From Chara braunii (taxonomy: Eukaryota; Streptophyta; Charophyceae; Charales; Characeae), in assembly GCA_003427395.1 (NCBI GenBank), contig BFEA01000400.1, positions 519,755 to 547,864 of the forward strand: a stretch of 28,110 bases of DNA, read 5' to 3'. Under the pieces are notes generated by a model. That model was not told where the DNA came from, ran no database searches, and saw only the letters and a list, made by a program, of their open reading frames with translations. This document shows positions 17,305-26,949 of the stretch, piece after piece (position 1 is the stretch's first letter; every line of letters starts with the position of its first letter). A program made the position numbers and the translations under genes.

Positions 17305-19340
17305 CTACGCATTCGTTTGAGCCTTCTCCAATGCCCAATCCTCATATGATAACGTCTCTACAAAATATGCTCCCCACCACTTCACTCTGTACGATGCCCG
17401 TTTGTTTTGAGAAATGTTTGGTAAAGTGATGATGTACATGCATCCGCCCTGCATGCTTGAATCACATACCCACAACCCTCTGTTAGCAACATGTTGGTTG
17501 GTAGGATCCCTAGGAGCACCCATTCCCGGTTCCATTCCCAATCCCATTTGGCGAAGTCCTTCCAATGGGCTGACCACCAGTCCCAAATTCTTTTGGAGGA
17601 TGGACAGTCCCACCACAAGTGGAACGTAGACTCAAGTGCCCAGGTACAACGAGTACAGGAAATTCTAATATCCATTCCTTTACTCGTGAGCCAGACTGAC
17701 GACGGCGTCACCAGTGAAGAGAGCAGCCAAAGAACAGCTGCATGTTTCTGAGAAGGAAGGACCTTCAGTTGCCTCCACAGATTCGACAGCCCTATACTGA
17801 AAGTATCCGGTAGTCCTGGCAGTCTGCTTTGCCAACGCTCTGTAGCCACAGCTAACGGCTGCCTCGCCGGTGGAAAACCATCGGGTGACAGGCTCCTCTG
17901 GTACAGCATTAAGGAGTCTCCTTGCTTGCCTTTACCCCTCCACCCCCAGCCTGTCGGATCCAGCTTACATTTCATTATGTCTTGTTTACTCACCAGTTTG
18001 ACTGTGTGGCGTTCTTCAATTTCCCAGGATTCTTCCATTCTGACTTGAGACAGGGATGATCCCAGAGAGGGGGGGGAGTCCTCATGACTTTTGAATACAT
18101 GTTCCTCTAAGGCTGAAGTCCGAGCCCATTCTTCAAACTTTCTTGTGCCATCCTGCTCATAGGAGACCAGCTTCCAAAACGAGAGTTTGGGCTCCTCCTG
18201 ATCACACGAGTACCAGGTACCAGGGGGATCAAGCCCATCTGGCGCTAAAAGGGCCTTCCAATCCTCAGGGATGGCTTCTATCAATAAGTACAGTTTTTCT
18301 TCTACTTGATTCAGATTTCCCAAAAGTTCTCGAATCGTAGAAGAAGAGTGCCATTGCCCTAGGATCTCGTTCCAGATGTCCCTTACTCGCAGGATACCTT
18401 TCCTTACCCATTTGTCTCCAAAGGAGCCTGGGCATCTGTTGGCTTTGAATCTAGAGCCGTCAGACTGCAAAATATATGGATTATCAAACAACGACTGAAT
18501 CAGAACTTCCTGTTTTGTTGCCGGTCTTCTCCATTCATCCGGTCTCATCTTCTTCCAGGCACTGATTACTCCTGCCCAAAAGGGGGAACAGATCTTCCTG
18601 TTTACGAATGAATCAAGCTGCAAACAAAGCCAAACATCCTCCTTCCTAGCCAGACCCCATTCTTCTGAGAGAATGTGCTCTCCCATTAGCAGCCAGTGTT
18701 CTGTTCCAGACGCTAAGGCAACTCGGGAAATCCACTGTGTTAAAAGGAAGCAGTTTTGCCTGTGTGGGTCAGTGATACCTAAACCCCCTTCCGCTCTCGG
18801 TTGAGTAATCAAGTCCCAAGCAACTTCAGAAACAAAACCCTCCCCTTCACCCGCTTTGGGTTTCCACAGAAACTTCGCCGCGAACCTCCGCAAATATGAC
18901 ACAAAGCTCGTACTCAGCAGGCGAACCTTACCCACAAACCAAAGTAAGGAAAACAAAGACGCATTTATTACCATAGCTCTTCCAAAAATGGAAAGGTGGG
19001 ATGCTCCTCCCCAAGACTTTACCCTTCCTACCACCCTGTTCTGCAGGACCTCCTCCTGAGCTTTCTGGCAGGAGTCCATTGCTATCATGACTCCTAAGAA
19101 TCTCTCCGCCTCCCCCTTTTCTGTTCTCTTCATACCCCAGTCAACTTCTAAGGACATGTCCTGCGGTAAAAAGTAAACCGACTTACGCCAGTTCACTGCA
19201 GCCTCTGAAAATAAGGAATATTCGTCCAACAGAGTTTTTAATGCCTCCATTGCTTCGCCTGAATTTTTGCAAATTGCGAATAAGTCGTCGGCCAGAGCTT
19301 TAGCTTTACATTCCACATTGCCAAGTGCCAGCCCCCGGAT
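17305..19340 (-). pseudogene. LINE ORF2-like reverse transcriptase, 5'-truncated
   Basis: On the minus strand, coding similarity starts near 19340 (IRGLALGNVECKAKALADD). This is the RT palm region: ALADDLFAIC carries the A-D-D catalytic pair at about 19275-19300. It continues through the RT thumb-like region (NWRKSVYFLP, FLGVMIAMDSCQ, SIFGRAMVINASLFSLLWF), then a long connection domain, then zf-RVT near 17570-17825 with SCTRCTWALESTFHLWWDC. The endonuclease and the first RT motifs are missing. The main frame stops at 17382, but a one-base shift near 17520 gives a better C-terminus ending at 17305 (VKWWGAYFVETLSYEDW). The family is plant/algal L1-type LINE. Residues upstream of 19340 are Phe runs from a poly(A) tract and are not part of the protein. 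The element is dead because it is truncated and shifted. Confidence 0.85.
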
Positions 19341-19357
19341 CTTAATGGTAATGATTT

Positions 19358-19360
<3 letters not shown>

Positions 19361-19392
<32 letters not shown>
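19361..19392. repeat. Poly(A) run at the LINE truncation point
   Basis: A run of about 32 A on the plus strand, followed by A-rich DNA with the word GTGCCTTCAG repeated (19398 and 19434). For the minus-strand LINE this lies at its 5' break, so it is not its tail. It may be the tail of another insertion in the opposite orientation. Confidence 0.7.
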
Positions 19393-19394
<2 letters not shown>

Positions 19395-19659
19395 GAATGT
19401 GCCTTCAGTTTTCAAAAAAAGAAGAAAAAAAAAAGTGCCTTCAGAAAAAAAAAGCTGAGGTGTAACATGCCTCACCAAAAAAAGAAAAAGGAAAAACAAA
19501 AGCAAGAAGCTCCCGCTTGACGCCGCCGTACACTCGCTGCGCGCTGACGCGCATCACGACATTCTGAAAGCTGGCGTGTACGCTGTTCGATTTTGCAACT
19601 GATAAATGATAGCGCGTGTTCTGTTTGTCTTGCTCATCTGTGACTCGATTAGAATAAAC

Positions 19660-20215
19660 GTGTGTAGCTACTCTCGACGTGCGGAGAAGACCAAAATCAT
19701 GGCGGTGCATCTTCCCATATTCTAGGGGAAGATTCACTCTGGTTTTGAACATTTCGAGAGTAGTGCAGCGAGTCCCTTGGTGCTGCTTGATCCAACGCGT
19801 GCAGCTGGTGCCGGGGCTCCATGCACTTAGCTAAAAACTCGGTCTTGTTGAGCCGCGTGCAGAGGACCGGCTCAGGGGGAAAGAAATGAAGAATTCGGCA
19901 GGTGGGACTTGGCTCCGGGGGAAAGGTCCCAAGTCCCACTCGCAACGTTGAGTTTCCTCAACGCGTGAATCCGGACGAGTTTGTGAAGATGTACCAAAAC
20001 AGCGTCCGGATTCAGGCGTTGGGGAAACTTAACGCTGCTAGTGGGACTAGGCCCCGGCTTTCCTCCTGCCCCCAAGGACTTCGTTCGTTTTGTTGTAGAT
20101 ACAGGGCCTTTTTTGTTGATACAGTGAATGTTCCCGTAGAGCATGGAAAGATAGACCACCGTACTTTTTGTCTTTTGTATCCGTACTTTCTGTCGTTTGT
20201 ATATGTGGAGACTAG
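19660..20215. repeat. Long imperfect inverted repeat (foldback)
   Basis: Inner arms 19932-19976 and 20004-20048 (45 bp each, about 80% complementary, AGTCCCACT...AATCCGGAC against GTCCGGATT...AGTGGGACT) enclose a 27-nt loop. Outer arms 19690-19740 and 20120-20172 are about 73% complementary. The left side has about 120 nt extra between the two arm blocks. A competing perfect 11-bp stem (GTGGGACTTGG at 19902-19912 with CCAAGTCCCAC at 19929-19939) lies in the left part. Because of the symmetry both strands encode similar peptides (FPQR-NPD... and KLN-ASGT), which explains the open frames here. It could be a foldback transposon relic or a transcribed hairpin. Confidence 0.75.
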
Positions 20216-20825
20216 TGGAGCGAGGCCCGTAGGTTGGTGCGGGTAAAAAACTTGCCACGTTTCTTGAAACACGCGCGTCCCAGGAAAAGGAGGAGGAAAA
20301 AAAACGGAAAAGGGACAGGAACATGCCCGCGCCCGTATAGGCCCACTGCACCCGCCATTGGAGCGAACACCATTCTCGTAAAAACGTGGTCCGCGGAAAA
20401 GAAAAAGCGGGAAGGTGAGGTCCATGTGCTCTCGCCCTGTTGTACCCCCAAAAATTTGCCGGGTCATTTCGTCCAAGTCCGGGAAGGAGTGAGGCATACG
20501 GACGAGCGGCCTTATAATAATCTCGCTCGCCAGCATGCAACGGAGAAGGTCGCCGTTGAAGTGAGACGAAGGACGACAGAATCAGAGAGTGACGAGAGAA
20601 AGCAGGAGAGAAAGAGAGAGCCCGGCTCTCCCCGTCTCAGGTACACCGACTTGTCATGCCTCCATCCCCTATATTCCTCCGTCCTCTCCTTGCTCGCTCT
20701 TCGTTTCCCTCCCTCCTTCCGCGTTCTTCCGCCATCGTCCATCCTTCCTCGTTTTCGTCTCGTTAATTGTCCATGTGAGTTAGTGTGTGGGTACGGAAAT
20801 GTGGATGGATCAAGGGATGTGTGTG

Positions 20826-20888
<63 letters not shown>

Positions 20889-21540
20889 GGCGGAAGGGGG
20901 AAGAGCAGCTTTGGCGGTCGCATGTGCACGCCCTCTTCCAGAGTCTTCCTCCTTTCCCGTTCCTCCTCCATCGTTACTCCATCGTCCTCCGTTCCCTCTT
21001 CGTTCCTTCTGCTTCCTCAGCAGTCGTCCGTCGCCCCCGTGTGCGTGTGCGCGCGCGTGCGTGTGAAACACAGCGTGCGAGCGAGAGAGAGCGATGGCTT
21101 GGTCGACACCCGTGCTTGTTTTCCCCCCCTGGATCGACCTCAGTGTAGGCGGGCTGGTGGTTTCCGTTCTTCTTGGAGATATAATCTGGAATGAGAGACG
21201 AAATGCCGTCTAAACTGGTGCCAGAGAGGTTGTTTATGTTTTTGTTTTTTTGGGAAAACTAGGGCGCAGTCAGTGTTTTCTACTGTTTGGTGGATTCGTG
21301 AAGGCAATGTCGTTCGTTGAGAAGGGGGGAGACGGTGGGGACAGCGTAGGGAAGTGGCCGGGAAAACGGAGCGGGCAGCGGAGGGAATGTCGTTCGTTGA
21401 GAGCGGCGGGGAGAACGGAGAAGCAGCGGAGGGAATGTCGTTGGGTTTTCTTGTTTTTTTTGTTTTTTTTTTGAAATAAGGGCGATGGCTTTCAGATATC
21501 ATTGTTGAACGGACTGACCCCAGGTAATGCAGAATATTTT
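20216..21540. other. Spacer with CT/GA-rich DNA, no supported gene
   Basis: The plus strand is purine-rich at 20270-20640 and CT-rich at 20660-20770, with G/C-rich stretches. A 304-codon open frame (20234-21148) crosses the GA microsatellite and is low-complexity. The CT-rich part resembles a promoter or 5' UTR, but no linked gene is evident. At 21320-21450 the phrase GGAGGGAATGTCGTT and similar words repeat (AATGTCGTTCGTTGAGA at 21306, 21387; AATGTCGTTG at 21433). Confidence 0.4.
20828..20885. repeat. (GA)n microsatellite
   Basis: 58 bp of uninterrupted GA dinucleotides. The open frames crossing it read as Arg-Glu repeats and should not be taken as protein. Confidence 0.98.
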
Positions 21541-21989
21541 GTTCTTGCATGTGATTGTGTCTGGATTCGAACTTGGGTCTGTGTTTCAACAGTTCATGGG
21601 TGTACCAAGTGAGCTTGGCTCAATGGTCGCAGCGTTAATTTTTCCTTGGTTGATATTTGAAAGACTTGCATTTTTTACTTCACACTCGTGAGCTGTTGCC
21701 CGCGCTCGAGCGAGAGAGTAGTAGGTAGGCTGAAGAGCTCGACGAGGTTGAAGAGTATGATGACGAACAAGAGCGTGATGAGGATGAGGAAGGTTTCAAC
21801 GGACGAGAAAGAGCAGGAGTCTGGAACGACTAGGGTCCACGAAGAGATCGACGTATGAGAGGGGAGGATTCAGGGACGACGTAGGAGTGTTGGGTGGCAT
21901 TCTTAATCAGCAAACGTTTAGCCCCGCCCGATCCTTGCGAACATATCATTGTGTCGCCACGCCAGCAAGGATCGGGCATTGTTTAACAA
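21541..21989. other. No gene supported
   Basis: The segment contains GGATTCGAAC at 21553 and TGGCTCAATGGTCGCAGCG at 21616-21634, words that recall the T and D arms of a tRNA. They are in opposite orientations and do not fold into a tRNA. The rest is GA-rich and ends at the adapter. Confidence 0.4.
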
Positions 21990-22027
21990 CTGTCTCTTAT
22001 ACACATCTAGATGTGTATAAGAGACAG
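21990..22027. other. Second Nextera mate-pair junction adapter (artefact)
   Basis: The same 38-bp mosaic-end palindrome as at 3475-3512. Translated, it gives the SYTHLDVYKRQ peptide, a familiar sign of this adapter in protein databases. It marks a false join between about 21989 and 22028. Confidence 0.98.
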
Positions 22028-22122
22028 GTCAAGGACAGTCCACAGATGAAATCACTGAGTACTGCTATTCATGAGATAGTCAGAGCTCGCGCTGTCTCTC
22101 CGAAGAGGACCGCCACATACGG
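22028..22122 (+). other. 95-bp misplaced copy of 12922-13016
   Basis: Identical base for base to the start of the DUF7869-type gene's ordered region (GTCAAGGACAGTCCACAGAT through CACATACGG) and immediately followed by an N. It is the other end of the mate-pair molecule, not a local gene fragment. Confidence 0.93.
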
Positions 22123-22123
22123 N

Positions 22124-22202
<79 letters not shown>
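22124..22202. repeat. (GA)n microsatellite
   Basis: About 79 bp of uninterrupted GA, bounded on the left by the N at 22123. The true left flank is unknown because the N marks a scaffold join. Confidence 0.97.
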
Positions 22203-22206
<4 letters not shown>

Positions 22207-22775
22207 AATCTCTTTCCGAACAAAACACCTGCGATGAGGAAAAAAAGGTTCGGTGGTGTTCCCTCCTGTTTTCTTGCCAGTGAATTTCGGTCTGTTGTCA
22301 GGTTCTTCTTTTTGTTATTATGAGAGAAGCCCAAATGATAGGAGAGTTATGCTTTTTCTTGGAGAAATGACCGTCCACTCATTTTTTTGTGTTTGCATGT
22401 GTTGACGAATTTGACGTTGTTTATGTGATGTGTGGTGTCACGGGCGTGGCGGGATGCTGACACGGTGGACTTTTGGCGGACATGGATGCGGACAACCGAC
22501 TGGCGTACCGGACATTTCAGCCGCTGCTGTACTGCATATCTTGCCCCAACACACGAGTAACGAGGTGTGACGCACGGACCGACGTGTGTGGTGGATGGAA
22601 GTTTGCTGCTGGGGTGGGGAAGGTAGACCGTTGGCGTTGTTTATTCTTCGGTTTGTACGGGAAAGTGTGAACTTTGATCGGTAAACTATAGGGAGAGAGG
22701 AAACGCGATAGGGAAAGATTGCGTTCTTCTTGGGTGCTCTCTTCTTCTGTCGGGGTGCACTGAAGAAAGGGGAAG
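22203..22775. other. Upstream region of the lipoxygenase gene
   Basis: No ORF is supported. The segment includes GTTTATGTGATGTGTGGTGTCACGGGCGTGG near 22420 and a purine-rich stretch directly before the start codon (GAAGAAAGGGGAAG). No TATA box is seen within 100 nt of the ATG. The promoter presumably lies here. Confidence 0.4.
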
Positions 22776-25285
22776 ATGAAGGGGTTGGCGGGAGCCTTTT
22801 CTTCGACATTTTCGGCTGCAGCCGGCTCGGCTGCAGCGGTGGGATCGAGGGCCTTAGGAGCAGGGGCAGCTGTAGCCGGCGCAGCGGGATCCGCGGTCGT
22901 GGGGGTTGGCGCAGCTGCAGGCAGCTCAGCTCTGGCGGCGGGATCTGCGGTCGTGGGGGCGGGAGCGGCAGTGGCCGGGTCAGCTGTGTCTGTGGGATCT
23001 AAAGTGGTCGAGCAAACGGTCCGAGTTATCTCCTCGGCACCCCCGAAGGAGGGAATGAAGCTCGCGACGATTCGCATCAGCATGGGAGACAATGCGAACG
23101 ATGGAATGTACGGCAGAGTGAGGATGGTCATCGTCGGNGATGGCGAGGAAGACCCTGAGGGACCTCGCGCCCCTGCACATTGCGCAGGCGAGAGAGACGG
23201 TTACGATCTGGGTACGGGGTTGTGGAAGTTTGGCAGCACGGAGTCGGTGAGGATCAACGATCTTCCGAAGAACGTGAATCCGACGGTGATCCTTCTGTAC
23301 AACGACGCGACGCAGGGGAGGCACTGGTACGTGAGGAGGGTGGAGATCGAGACGGAAGCTTACACGGCCGACGGCGGGGGGGACAACGGCAAGCTGAAGA
23401 AGTACGTGTTCCCCTGCTACTCGTACGTGCCCAACTCGAGCAGAGGCCGCGTCATCTTCGAGGGCAGCTCTCGGCTCCCCTGGCAGACTCCCGCGAGGCT
23501 GAACGAGCTCTATCGGGGAGGAGCCTTGCACAAGCAGTTGGAGGTGTACCAGTTCGACCAATACGACGATCTGAGCAGTCCGCCGGAGCTGGTGGATCGA
23601 GGCAGTCCCAACTTCCGGCCTCCGCTCCACCCGTACCCCAAGCGGCAGGCATCCACGGTCTCCGGACAGAGTATCGGGATCCCGATCGATGACGACTTCG
23701 ACTGTTCCAAGACTTACGATTTCTTGTCGGAGTCGGTCAAGTCAAAAGCGAAGGCAGTGTTTGCTGATCCGCTATCGACGAAGTCCAGCAAGCCATGGAA
23801 GAGCGTGAAAAAGCTCATCGACGGACTGTTCGAAGGAGTCGGGGCTTTCCGCAAGCCGGTCGTACTGAAGAACGGGATCGACTGGAAGTCCGATAAGGAG
23901 TTCGGCAGACAGAGGCTCGCCGGCCTGAAGGCTTTTTGGTGTCCGACGCCGAGCTGGGCGACGCCCTCCCCGATGGGCTAACACTTGCCTCAGCGGTCGA
24001 GGCCCGACGCGTCTTCATCCTCGACTTCTCTCTGCTTGAGGTTCTCAGGCCCATCGTCAATCGGCCTGCTTCTCCGGGGAAGGAGTTGCGGTACTTGTAC
24101 GCTCCTCGTTGCCTGCTGCTCCGTGATGATGACGATGACGTCATCCCCATAGCCGTCCAGCTGGAGAGAGGAGGGAAGGTGTACACGCGCGCCAAGGACA
24201 CGAGCGTCGGAAGGTGGCAGTGGACTCTGGNCAAGGCTTACGTGGCAAGCGCTGACAGCGCCGTGCACCAGGTGGGTAGGCACTTTTTGGAATGCCACGC
24301 AGTCTGCGAGGTTTATCTCATGGCTCTCCGCAGGCGAGTGTCCGAATGGCACCCCGTCTTCAAGCTCCTCATTCCTCACTTTCGGTTCACGATGAGCATC
24401 AATTACAGGGCGCGTACGAGGCTGATCAATGCTGGCGGCATCATCGAGTCCGTGTTCACGCCTGGGCCCAAGTGCATGGCAGCCTCGGCCGAGCTGTTCA
24501 AGTCCTGGAAGTTCCAGGAGCAAGCTTTGCCTGTGAATTTGGAAAAGAGAGGAGTGNGCGACGTGGCTGTCCTTCCCTACTATCCGTATCGCGACGCCGG
24601 GATGCTCGTCTGGAACGCGATCCTCAAGTATTGCCTGACGTACCTGAAGATCTATTATGGCGAGGGGGAGAGCGCCATGGAGGCGATCGCGCGGGACGAG
24701 GAGGTGTCAGCTTGGTGGGCCGACGTGAAGCTGGGCGCCTCCAAGTCCGAGTTCTCTCTCCCCGACGCGGAGGAGTGGCCGGCGCTGCACACGGTCGAGG
24801 ATTTGGCTTTGATATGCGCGACCATGATGTGGACAGCCAGCGCCCAGCACTCCGCCGTCAACTTTGGCCAGTACGATTACTCGGCGTTCTCGCCGAACAA
24901 TCCCTCATGCATGAGGAAGCCAATGCCAGAGGAAGTAGATGAGAGGGCGTTCATGGACGTCCTGCCTCTTCCCAAGGATCAGATTACCGTGATGATGGTC
25001 GTGGACATATTGTCGAGGTTCTCGGACGACGAGGAGTACATTGGGAGAACGGATCAGACCGCCTTCGGCTGGTTAGTGGATCCGGAAGCGCAGCAGGCTT
25101 ACAAAAAGTTGTGCGACGATCTTGACGATGCAGTGGTGGCCATAGAGCGCATGAATCAGGAGAACAAGCCCAGGGGGAGACTGCCGTACGAGTACTTGTT
25201 CCCTCGCAACAATGCCCAGGAGTTGTCTTTCTTGCACGACACCCCGAACGGGACGCGGGGAATCCCCAACAGCGTGTCCATCTAG
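22776..25285 (+). CDS. PLAT-domain lipoxygenase, one frameshift
   Basis: Lipoxygenase inserts O2 into polyunsaturated fatty acids as the first step of oxylipin synthesis. The ATG at 22776 has A at -3. Residues 1-75 are Ala/Gly/Val-rich. A PLAT/LH2 domain follows (about 75-215, with RHWYVRRVEI). Then come a short linker and the catalytic start (NGIDWKSDKEFGRQRLAG). The first frame reads off at about 23933 and the second continues to TAG at 25283. One missing T in the five-T run at 23933-23937 explains the shift. Iron ligands are all present: His at 24281 and 24296 (HQVGRHFLECHA), His at 24848 and Asn at 24860 (QHSAVNFGQY), and the C-terminal Ile at 25280. Ala stands at the Coffa position (NYRARTRL), suggesting S-specificity. 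The usual N-P segment after LAG-(L/V)-N is absent. No introns are needed. Ns at 23138, 24231 and 24557 keep the frame. Confidence 0.88.
22884..22991 (+). repeat. 54-bp repeat encoding Ala/Gly-rich lipoxygenase leader
   Basis: GCGGGATC(C/T)GCGGTCGTGG recurs at 22884 and 22938, period 54 bp (18 codons), giving two related GSAVVGxGAA segments. The leader has regular small residues in a glycine-zipper-like pattern and few charges. It could be a membrane-associating segment or part of a plastid-targeting peptide. Length probably varies between alleles. Confidence 0.7.
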
Positions 25286-25760
25286 CGGAACGAGACTTTT
25301 TGGCTGTTTATATCTGGGCTNAGGTGCGGAAGAGCCNTGTCGCAGAAGAGTGGTCGCGGCAGTCGTTTTTTTCCCCGTTTTAGGGTAGATTACAGGTCGA
25401 GAGAGTGGTTAAGTTGAAGTTATTGTGTATAAGACTCTGGCCGCGTAAGCGGAAGGTCACGTGGCTTTTTTCGGGCTTACGTTGTCAGACAATTTCTCTA
25501 GGTTATTTATCAAGGGGAGAGAAGATCGGAGTCTATCNTGCTCTTCGCGGTGGTGGATTAGACGTTGGACTGAGTGGCTAGCTAGCTGTCATTATGTGTA
25601 AGACTGTTGCCGGACGTAAAGGTCAGATCAGTTCGCTTTTTGGGGGTTCATGTTGACGGACGGTTTCTCTAGTTCTTTCATGAAGGGGATAGAAGATGGG
25701 CGCCCATCTTGTAGGTTGCGGTAGTGGATTTTGATGTGATGGTCCTCTTTTCCATTTATT
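25286..25760. repeat. 3' flank of lipoxygenase with 169-bp tandem repeat
   Basis: Two diverged units, about 25420-25565 and 25590-25735, share GTGTA-AAGACT, CGCTTTTT/GGCTTTTTT-CGGG, TTTCTCTAG-TT, A-GGGGA-AGAAGAT and GGT-GTGGATT. The first Ns of an N-rich stretch occur here (25321, 25337, 25538). No canonical AATAAA was noticed close to the stop codon. Confidence 0.7.
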
Positions 25761-26300
25761 TATTTATTCTGCAACCGACGCTGTGTGTATGGTGTTGTCG
25801 CCATATATGCTGTCCGAATACCGTACCCTCTCTCTGCTGCCCAGTCTTCCTGGTCATTGNCATTTGGAAGCGATGCAATGCCACGGTTGTCTAACANAGC
25901 AGCAAATGCTACGTAGTCGAGCAGAGCTCTCTGAAAATTAGGTGCTTTTTTAGTCTCTTTGATTGGGCTTGGATTACGNAACAGCTCTTCGGAACCTCGA
26001 CTGATTCGAGAACAGCAGGGAGTAAGTTTTTGGACTTGGTTCACCGACCAGCTCTTCTGAATATCGAGAGACTCGAGAGACTCGGGAAAAGCAGGTAGCA
26101 ATTGTCGACTGGAATCCAGTTGGACAAAGGNTACGAGCCTGGAATCTAGTTGGACAAAGGATAAGAGCTGCCCCTCTGTTCACAATGATGNGATGTTTTA
26201 TTGTGCGAGCGACTTTCTGCAGGAAGGAGACAGGGTTCGAGGAACAACGGGATATCTATCATCAAGTTTTGAAACGTTTGCTGTCTGTGGAGCAATGCTT
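25761..26300. other. No gene; short repeats
   Basis: GGAATC(C/T)AGTTGGACAAAGG occurs twice (26111 and 26140), and GAGAGACTCG words are repeated near 26069-26085. Open frames on the minus strand cross several Ns and are not credible. Confidence 0.5.
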
Positions 26301-26309
26301 GTCCTTTTT

Positions 26310-26690
26310 GGGTACGACGAGNTATAGCGCGCGTGCGGAGATGGGGGCAATACGAAAGTTTGAAGTCCCGAGAGCAAGATNNATTCTTTGACGTTTTCGA
26401 TGGATTTGAACTCGTTACTTCGTTACTTCTATTTCGCTTTTTTGCAATCTTTGGGTACGATGCAGTTTAGCTCTCGATCGGAGATGGGGGGAATACGATA
26501 GCTTGNAGTCCCGAGAGCCAGATGGATTCTTCGATTTGAACTCGTTACTTCGTTACTTTTATTTCGCTTTTTTGCAACCTTTGGGTACGATGTGGTTTAG
26601 CTCTCGAGCGGAGATGAGGGGAATACGAATGTTTTTAAGTCCCGCGAGGCAGATGGATTGTTTGACGTGTTTGATGGATTTGAACTCGCT
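26310..26690. repeat. 130-143-bp tandem repeat, three copies
   Basis: Units start with GGGTACGA at 26310, 26453 and 26583. They share GCTCTCGA-CGGAGATG, GGAATACGA, AAGTCCCGAGAG, AGATGGATT and TTTGAACTCG(TTACTTCGTTACTT). The copies are diverged and contain Ns at 26322, 26381-26382 and 26506. Confidence 0.85.
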
Positions 26691-26871
26691 TGCAATTCAC
26701 ACAGTTCGAGAGCCCGACAAGCACGAGTATGCACGCGTGATGATGTGCGTATGTATCAATGCGTTTGCATGTGTGTCTTTTAAACTCGTTACTTGCAATT
26801 CACACAGTGCGAGAGCCCGACAAGCATGAGTATGCATGCGTCATGATGTGCGTATATATCAATGCGTTTCC
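26691..26871. repeat. 103-bp tandem repeat
   Basis: TGCAATTCACACAGT-CGAGAG at 26691 and 26794, followed in both by CCCGACAAGCA-GAGTATGCA-GCGT-ATGATGTGCGTAT-TATCAATGCGTTT. A third partial copy (AATTCACACAGTGCGAGAG) lies at 27049, beyond the microsatellites. Confidence 0.9.
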
Positions 26872-26894
26872 GTGTGTGTGTGTGTGTGTGTGTG

Positions 26895-26944
<50 letters not shown>
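26872..26944. repeat. (GT)n-(GA)n compound microsatellite
   Basis: GT repeats at 26872-26896 pass directly into GA repeats at 26898-26944. Confidence 0.97.

Positions 26945-26949
<5 letters not shown>

Noticed and set aside
19341-19505. Phe-rich N-terminus on the LINE frame
   Set aside because: Translation of poly(A) and A-rich DNA in reverse; LINE similarity only begins near 19340.
20234-21148. 304-codon open frame on the plus strand
   Set aside because: It crosses a 58-bp GA microsatellite (Arg-Glu repeats), is low-complexity throughout and resembles no protein.
21550-21670. tRNA or tRNA-derived SINE suggested by GGATTCGAAC and TGGCTCAATGG
   Set aside because: The two words imply opposite strands and no cloverleaf or correctly spaced B box can be formed.
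22517-23131. Minus-strand 204-codon Ala/Pro/Thr-rich frame
   Set aside because: Antisense of the lipoxygenase leader repeats; explained by the plus-strand gene.
22980-23630. Minus-strand 216-codon frame
   Set aside because: Antisense shadow of the GC-rich lipoxygenase PLAT region.
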